From Lepidurus packardi (taxonomy: Eukaryota > Arthropoda > Branchiopoda > Notostraca > Triopsidae), in the NCBI GenBank assembly GCA_023053545.1, contig JAKZAN010000002.1:9234790-9298789 (forward strand): a DNA stretch of 64,000 nt. The letters run 5' to 3'. Made by a program: the position numbers and the translations under genes. The notes beneath the pieces were generated by a model. The model had not been told where the DNA came from. It worked only from the letters and a program-made list of their open reading frames with translations, and searched no databases. The number at the start of each line of letters is the position of its first letter. The first letter of the stretch is position 1. This document shows positions 22,801 to 31,800 of the stretch, piece after piece.

Positions 22801-25800
22801 ATTTTCTTATAGGGCTGGGGTAAGCCTGACGCTGAGGCCAGTGCTGCCGCTGCGGCGGCCGCATTCGACATTCCTACTGCACCTGCTCCGGGTCCCGCGG
22901 GCATGCCGAAGGCCATGTATTGCGAGGGTAACATGCCGGCCATTCCTCCGAATTGTAGCCCCTGTCCGGCGGCGGCCGCGCCATACATGGCTTGCAAGCC
23001 ATGCGTCCCGGAAAAGTACGGATTGCCCGCGAACGGATTGCCTGCGGTACCCGAATGCAAACCCGCTAAGCCCTGGAGGCTAGACAGGCCTAAACCGTGT
23101 CCGGCAGCTGCGGCGGCGGCTGCCATATTTTGAAAACTTTGCAGACCAGGCGCATTGGGAAAGGCGGCCATGTTGGCGCCCCCAAAGGCGTTTCCGGCGC
23201 CTCCTGCTGCTAAACTGGCGTAGGCGGGATGTAAGAAGGCTTGCCCTGCTTGCGAATTCAACAAGGCCTGATACGGGTATTGTAACCCGGCAGCGGCGGC
23301 CGAGACAACTGGATTGCCGACTGCTGCCGCTGCAGCAGCGGCGGCCGCCGACTGCTGCGCTTGCTTGTTCAAAGAAACACCGGTGTAAGCCAACGCAGAC
23401 AGGTTAGGGTACCCACCCAAGCTGTACCCGGGCATTCCGCTCGAGACGGTCGTGTAGGCCGAGGACGCGGGAAATGAATAGGCGGCCGAGGAAGAAGGGG
23501 CCGAAGGAAAGGAATAGGCTGACGAGGACGGGTACGAGTACGCGAGTGTGGAAGACGGAAAGGAATAGGCGGCTGACGAAATGGCCGCCAATTGTTGCTG
23601 GATTTCCCTATCTCTAGAGGGAGTCGGACACTCGCGCTTCACGCCACCGCCGGCGTACGTCCAGCTGGCGGCCAGCTGACTTGTTTCTTGACTCGGCGTC
23701 GTGGCCAGCGTAGTAATAATGACGTCACTGGGACTCCTGTTCTGACTGGGCTCTGAGCCACTGGTACTGGACTCGAGTTCATTGACGGTGCTTCCGTTGA
23801 TGACGGAAGAACAAGTGTTGGACTGAGAAGAAGCAAGGACGTTAGCGCTCGGGCTACCGGGAGGCTCGTTAAGCAAAGAAATGGAAGAAAGGGCAGAAAC
23901 GGACGAAGCAGGAATAAAAAGCTCGCTCAACTGGGGGTTGGTTATAGTAGGTGCTGCTGTTGTTGCTGCGGCAGAGGTGGCAGTGCTAATAGTAACCCCT
24001 CCCGCGGCGGGACTAACATTGTTGCTGTTGTTGCTGTTGGTACTAGCGGTAGCGGTAGCAGGCGGAGCAACGTGAGGTTGAGTTGAGGGGTACTCACATG
24101 AAACGGGGACGAAGGGCTGCTGCAACTGCATAATGGCCTGGGCCTGTGCTTGGTGGTAAGCAGCGGCGGCGGCTGAAGCGCCAGCGGCCGAAGGTTGGTA
24201 CACTGGCATTCCCGACTTGTCACCGGCGCTCCTCTTGTAACCTTGCACCATACCCGGATACGCCTACAATACGCACACACAAACAAGAAAACAAGCTTTT
24301 ATGTTAGCGCTTCCACACAAAATTTTTGAGTGTCAAAAATAAGCAAAATACAGAATATAGACAATATAGTCTCAAATCGGGGCTCTCTTTTTCTTTCTCC
24401 TCCTCTTTTTCGAGAGGGACAACTGCCAAAACGCAAAAAAACAAACGTCCATACTATCATTCCACAAAACTACAAACACCAGCCAATAGCAATTCAAAAA
24501 AGAAAGCGTTTTCAACATAATATCTCGTCTAAAATTACAGCTATTTGTAACGTAAAAGCCTCCGTTCACTCCCCAACAGTGAAATACGTTCGCCATGTAT
24601 CACAATGAAAAAAAGAAATTCGGCACACGTAAGTAAAGGCACGAAGTGCCCCAACTTCAGTAGATGTCGGCGACCTGAAAGCGAGGTGAGTTGTGTTAAG
24701 TTGGTTTCATGCCCAGCGCCTTAAACATGTAACGTGTAGCAAGGCGTGGGACGACGCATTGGCTTTCACATGCATCTGATGGGGATTAAATTCTCGCCTC
24801 TCTTAAGTCTTTTCTCTGAGAAAAATGTCAAAAATTGACTTTACGTTTAAAGACTAGCTAAAATTTTTCCTTGTTCTTTTTTTTTTTGAAAAAAAAAAGA
24901 ATTTGTCAAAACTAATTTTTTGGGGGGCTGATCAAAGTTCTATACCAATATTTCATCCTGAAGACTCCTGTCCCATTCTCGGGGTCTCTTCCTGGTAGCC
25001 AAGTTCTGGCCCTCTAGCGGAAGGGTATTAGAAGTCGTGGCCGCCGCCGCAGCGGTAGTCATCGTCAGGGGGCAAGAGGCGATCGGCTTTATTAGTAGAC
25101 AGTAGGGCAGGCAGAAGAGTAGGCAGGCAGGAAGGCACGCACGGTTTACGAACGCAGGCATTGGACATCAGCGATTTTCAGGCAAGCAGCAGCCAAAGCA
25201 GCCAGGCAATTAAAAGGAAAAAAAAGAAGAAAAAATGGAAACAAGAAAAAAAAAGTCAGGTAAATCCGACAAAAAGTGTCCACCACTTCAAAAATGCTCG
25301 CGCGTTTTTTCTCATAAACTACTTTTGAATGATTCTCATTTCCAAGTGAAACCGCCTCGAACGTGAGACTTCCTCCAAAACTGAAGAAACCAAAGAGCCC
25401 CGAGAGAGTGGGTTAATAAATAAATGAAACGTGAAGTAAATCTCGGGAGAAAAACCTGACAGCCATAAATTTGCGAAAACAAGCCACAGCTGTCACTGAA
25501 CCAAGTCACTGAGTCTGAGTCCATTAAGGTAAAAATACACGCTACTCTGCAGCTATGACTGATCTGTGTCTCTCTTGTCTGGCGTAGTTCCCCTTCCTGG
25601 CGGAAGTTACATCCCCCAATGTGTCTAACATATTAACCTTCCGCGAGAGCACGAGGAAACCTCGTTTTGTCGGGGAATTACAATGCTTTGGCGGAAAAAA
25701 GGGCTCACGGCTTTTATATGCCTTAGTAAAAAGAAAAGAAAGAGTTTTATAATCCATCAACGTCCTATATTTTCCTTATACGGCCTTCTACCCCCTACCC

Positions 25801-28800
25801 CCTGAACCTGACAGCAAACATTACACCGCATGAAAAAGGGGGAAGGGATAGAAGAACGTTTTTCAAAATTACTGGTACTATTGAAGGTCGTTTGTGTTTC
25901 TCTCCCCACATTAATCTTCATGGCCATTTATATGTCTTTCTCCGACTCAATTACTAATGACAAAAAGCTATTAGATTCCCTTTTTGTAACGTCTTTATTT
26001 GTTTTGTTGGTTTTGTTGGTTTTGTTGAGTCTTTGGGGGGTATGACAAGAAATAACTTCATAGCAGCCGACGAAAGTAGCCCTGCAAATTGCTCTAAGCC
26101 ACGCCCTTCCCTTTCTACTAAGTAGCCGAGTTTTATTCCAATTATTTTTGGTGAACGGGGTGCAGGGGGAGGAGTAATATAAGTAATAGTAATGTTCTCT
26201 TTTTATGGTCTTGAAACGAAATGAAGGCCTTCCACTGAGTACTTAAAAAACTCCAGGCGAAGCCACACCCCATTAAAAAGCACACTCAACAGAATTATTT
26301 AGAATCAACAGCCAAAAAAATAATGCATGCAGCGAGATGCTTTGGAAGGTTTGGTGAGCGACAACTTGACTACTGAAACGCAGATAAGGACGGCCAAAAT
26401 CAAGATGCGTTGGTGCTTGCAATTCATTTTCTTTTCTTTTTTGTAAAGAAAAGTCTTCTCTTTTTTTACCGGGGTATTAGGGAGGGCGTGGTGATGGTGG
26501 TGCGGATGGCTCGTCCTTTGTTGCCGTTGTAGCAGAGCAGCGTGGAGGTGGGGCGGAGGGTGAAAGTAGCGGCAAGGGTCACGACTGCAACGCCCGCGCA
26601 TTGCGTCCATGCAAACCGTCACCACAGGCAGGTGTACAGCAAGGGTCGTCGTTGTTACGTCTGCCGCGGTAGCAACAGAAGAAGTAGCAGCAAGAGGAGA
26701 AGAAGAAGTAGCAGCAGCGGCAGTAGGAGAAATGGAAGTGGAAACTAGGGGAGTACCGCAGCCGCCTCCGGGCCCCGGACCGCTGCCGGGTTCCATACCC
26801 TGAGTCACACCCAGAGGCGAATGGGAGGCGGTGGACCCCGCAGGTTGCATCTCGATGACTACGCCATCTGGCGGGTGTGCATAACGACACTCGCTTTCCG
26901 GCCGTCGACAAGTACCGCGCTGAAACTCGCGACACACCTGCGGGCAACGAGAGGCAACACAATTTGGTGGTGTGTGGCTCAAGCTTTCTCAATTTTCTTG
27001 TTGTCTCTCCTTGTCTATTTTGCTCTTTTTATATAAATATACATCTATTTTCCTTTTCCAGATTTAGATTTTTTTATTTCTTCCAATCTTAATTTAGCTA
27101 ACTTGCCGATACCTGGCTTAAGGACACGGTGAACTGCAATAGTTGATCATTTGCGTCAAAAGATGGAACTGGTGTCATGAAAATTACGCAACTTGAAACT
27201 TGAAACAAAAAGTCTAAAATAAATTTAACGATATAATCGAAGAATTATTTTAAAAATAATATCTTAATAAAAATTTCTTGGTATGCTGCGTCAAAACATG
27301 TAGATATATCATTTATTATATTATGATTAACTTATTCAAGTTACGAAAATTTTAAAGAAATCATATATCTAAATCTTTTGACGCAGCATACCAAGAAAAT
27401 TTTATTAAGATGTTATTTTCAAAAAATTTCAATTATATCGTTAAATTTCTTTTGGATTTTTGTTTCAAGTTGCGTAGTTCTTATGATATAGCAACACGTT
27501 CTCCGGATTTAGTTACATACGTACGTAAAGTGTCCCTGGGTCAAACATGACACTAGTGTGTCATTGGCCAACAATGAATTCTTCCTTTTTCAGCTAGTGG
27601 AGTGAAAGAAAATTCAAATTTTAGCGATTCTCATCAACGAAAATTGATGAGAATCGTGAAGCTAACCTAATCTAACCTAACTTAATAACCTAACCTAAGC
27701 TAAACTAACTTAATAACCTAACCTAAGCTAACCTAATCAAACCTAAACTAACCTAATCAAACCTAAACTAACCTAACCTAAACCTATCCTAACTTAACCT
27801 AACCTAACCTAAACTAATGTATTTACAATCCAACTACCATTTTTGAATTCGAGTGACACCCGTTTGTCATTCGTTTTCCGAGAACGTTTTGAAACCATAA
27901 TAGACACTAGTGTCATTTTTATCTCGGATTTCCGAAACTGGAGAACCGGTTGGATATAGAGGTATGACATCAGTGCCATCTTTTGACAAAGATGATCACC
28001 CATTCGCAGTTCACTGTGGTCTTCACGAAAAGGAAAATTCGTTAATATAATTCCTTATTCTGCTTGTATGGAGAAATTTTGGTCGCCTTTTTAGCTTTCG
28101 GGTAAGTATACGGAATGGAATTAAAAAAAAAAGGGGATGGGTGGCGATAAGTTCTGTTTCCCGAATGCAGCAATTGCTCTGGATGCTATATCGTGCAAAG
28201 AAAAAAAAATGGGAGGGGCCAAGAGAGGACCATAACTTTGGACATTTACAGCTTCCCAGGCGAGACTCTTTTTTTTCCCTTCTTCTTGTTGGTCTCTTTA
28301 TTCGGAGGTAAAGCTCCGTTCCCCTTCGGCGTTTTAGCTTTTTACCCTAACATTTGAGGGTTAATAAGGAAACGTCGTTTACGAGCTTCACGACTGTAGA
28401 CATACAACAATGAGGTGACCACCTCCGGCGTTCCTGTCAGTACGTGGTGATTAACTCCCCCTCATCCTTTCGCTTTACGTATACTTTCGTGTTCACCTTT
28501 ATAAAGGAAAGCCACGACCTATAACTGCCCTTTCAGAAGGGGGGTGTTTGACGTGGGGGAAGGGGTAATGCCCGGCGGGGCTACCCCATGAAAAAAAGTA
28601 TCGCGTTCAACATCCCGCTGCATGCAAATGTGGCTTTTGTTTTTAAGCGGCAATTTTTTAAAAAATTATTTCCTTTTATCTCAGGGGGAAAAAAAGAGAA
28701 GAAAACTATTGTAGGTGCCGCAGATATGAAAATCGAGAAGCACCTTACAATATAGGTGGTAACGTAAATGTAAACATCAATCTGTTTCGGTGATGTGAGA

Positions 28801-31800
28801 ATCTGGTTTAAAGTGGGAGGGAGCTGAGCCAGCAGCCAATGCAAAAAAAGGCGTCTCTCTCTCTCTCTTATAATAAGAGAGATAACCGCTTGTAAGGCTT
28901 GCTAACGTCGCTTTAATTAAGGAAGGTGGAGAGGAGAAAAAAAGAAAAAAAAGACAGAAAATAATCTGGAATGGGACTTACCTCGATACGATCCGAGCGC
29001 TGCAGCTTGGTGTTGGGAGCAGGAGCATAGCCCATCATGGAAGACACTCCCTCCGGACCCACTACTTGAAGCATGGCCGGAGACGTGCCGTACGGGGAGT
29101 AGGCGCTCTGGGCGGTCAACTGGGGTATACCGGCTGCCGCCAGGTACGGTGATGCAGCCTGCATAGGCACCACGTGATGATGAGCGAAGCCTCCTATACT
29201 GCTGGCGCAACTAGTCGGCTGCGGCCAGTCAGTTAAATCGGGTTCTTTTTTACAAGTTCAACTACCAAACCACACACGAAAGCATTCTCACAATTTGCAG
29301 ATTCTTGAAAACAAAATTCCCAGTCGGTGAACAAAAAAGACAAGGCGTCGCTTATTTGTGATCACATTTGTCAAGTGCATACTGATCCTATTAATCGGCT
29401 GATTATAATACCAGTATTATCATAATAAGCGACCATCATAATATGTTCTTTAAAATTTGATTCTATAACGGGGCTGATTATAATACCGGTGATCATAATA
29501 AGCGGCGCCTACTGCAACAGAAAAAGTTGGGGGATTAAATGAGGGGGAAAATTTGGCAAAAAAGCAAATTGTGAGCACGAGCTTAAAGGCAATAGCCACC
29601 AGAAAAAGAATCATAAAAAACGACAACACAACTTTGCCTTCAAGAAACAGCGCAAGAAATCTAGTTTTCTAGTGAGTTTTTTCTTTCTATTTGCGCCAAG
29701 TAGTTGTTAAGTTATTCGCGATTTAACCAAACGTAAGTTCGATTTGACTTTTAATTAGATTTAACAAAAGTTACATCCGCGATTTAACAAAAATAGATCA
29801 CATGGCCTCCTGACGTCACAAACGTGTCGGTATCCATAACATCATTTGTTTAACACCCTGAACTGGGAAGTAAACGATAAGCAAGGTAACAAGTGCCATA
29901 AGCCACGCCACGAACACCTCTGTGACGTCACGTACCCAAACTTCGCCTTCTTATAACTCGCGAAGAGCTTACAGGAAAGATACGAAACGTTTGTCGTTCT
30001 TAGAAGAATTAATACTACAGTGTATAGCAAACTTTCAATCTAATATCCATATATCTGCCTGAAGCGTTTCTGGTGGCTAGTACCCAAAACATAATTGAAA
30101 TAAGCGATTTTTTTTCACTTACGATGGTTTGCATCTGACCGGGCAAAATATGCTGACCAGGACTCATGCCCATTTGCAACATGAGCGCATTTTTCAAGGC
30201 GAGGTGATTTCGTCCGTTAATGAGAAGCTGGTCTTTGAGGTGTTGAGGTGGATGGAAGTATTTGCACGGAGGCTTCTCGCGGTTACACCTCCCCTACGGA
30301 ATACAAAACATAAAACCCACCACAACTCATTAGTTTTTTACGCCTCTTATAATAATGCTATACTTCATTTCGTTCTGCTCAATATATTAGCGCCCCTTTT
30401 TCTTTGCCCGGACGACGGTAACCCTGCTTCTCTCTCTCTCTCTCGCCGTACCTCAAGCTTAAAGAAAACCCTCCTGAAAACTAATCAAGAGCCGAGCAGA
30501 AATTTGAAGGATTCGCCAGCAACGCTAATGAGATTAGCAAACGGTGATAAAAGAGTATAAATGGAACAGCATCGCTCTGCTAACGCCACGTGTGTAGGTA
30601 TGCGTCTGTGTCTATCATCGCCAAAGACGCCAGGACGAGGAACGAGGCAGAAAGCACACACGACACAATTCAACACAAGTGTCCTCTACAGAATTACTCT
30701 TGTTACCACGTCCCTTTTGCCACCTTCTCAACCTTTCGCATAAGAGTCCAATGATTTCCCTCACTTTCTAAATTAAAGTTGAACAAAAGTAAAAAAATGA
30801 CCATCCCAAACCTATCAACACCCATGAAAAAAAGACGAGCAATTGCCACCTATAGAGAGAATGATCGTACCCAATGCCCCAATATTGCACGCCTACTCTT
30901 TTTCTCGCTCCCATTTTCGTCCGTTTCTTTCATGGATTCCGCAGGGATGAGCGACATTTCTTCCCTGGAGGTTCCAAAAAAAGAGAAGGCCTCCAACTGG
31001 GGAATTACCTTCCCCCAGAAAAAATCTAAAATATGGCTTCCACCACGTCTACAGCAAATGAAAGACTTCGTCAGCTCCTGTACTCTGTACGTGGAGAGTG
31101 AGCTATAGCACTCACCCCCTACTCCTAAAAAAAGGCAAAAAATGCAAAAAACACCCCTGGAAATTGTGAATGCGTCTCGGGTGGCGGTCTTAGAGCGTCC
31201 GGCTCTTACTCGGTCGTCTTCGCTATGGTTTCCCTGCTTTGTCCTCGCCTTGTCTGCTCAATCCTCCGCAGGGACCTCGGACGTGGGTGGAATTTCTATG
31301 GGCAGTACCCAAATCCTAGTCCGCCATGCTCAAGCCTCGTTTTTCTTTATTCTTTATTTACACTATATTCTCGCAAGACAAAGTATGAACTAAATACGGT
31401 GACGCTTTTCAAACTCTGGATCTTTTTTCGTGTTTCAACTGTAATTCCTAAGCTGGAAAAATTGGTTATATCCCATATTTTCTTCTATACAAATACTAAG
31501 AAAAAACTAGTACGCCACACGTACATTAAGGCCAGTGTGTACTGCAACTAGTTTTTTTTTGTCAAAAGATGGCACTGATGTGATACCTCTCTATATGACA
31601 ACAGCTTTTGCGACTTGAAACAAAAATGTAAAAGAAATTTAACGATATATTTCATTTTTAAAATATCTTAATAAAAATATCGTAGAACACAAGCTTTAGA
31701 TATGATCTATTTAGAGTTATTCAAGTTATGAAAATCTTAAATCATTTATCAAAACTAAAGCAGCAGGTAAAATAGATTCTGTTATTAAGATGTTTAGAAA

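Larger units (their letters stand above)
27121..28022. mobile_element. TA-flanked palindromic MITE, copy 2 (902 bp, with insertion)
   Basis: The left end is AGGACACGGTGAACTGC after a TA. The right end is the complement of the same repeat (GCAGTTCACTGTGGTCT), where the TA has changed to TC. The outer and inner palindromes of copy 1 are present at 27121-27490. The extra 450 bp between about 27540 and 27950 hold a perfect hairpin and a CCTAA-type array, which look inserted. Lies in the mbl intron between the exons at 26470-26937 and 28982-29218. Confidence 0.75.

Noticed and set aside
22793-24075. Plus-strand ORFs across the long mbl exon (22793-23083, 22903-23133, 23881-24075)
   Set aside because: GC-rich shadows of the minus-strand coding exon; no domains.
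25014-25020. Alternative acceptor CCGCTAG inside the NLS exon
   Set aside because: Its use would give a 68-bp exon that shifts the frame relative to both neighbouring phase-0 exons.
26542-27036. Plus-strand ORFs over the ZnF3-4 exon
   Set aside because: Shadows of a Ser/Thr/Ala-rich coding exon.
27662-27817. CCTAA array as a true telomere or CRISPR-like array
   Set aside because: Units vary in length and sequence with no spacers, and it is enclosed in intronic transposon DNA of a eukaryotic gene.
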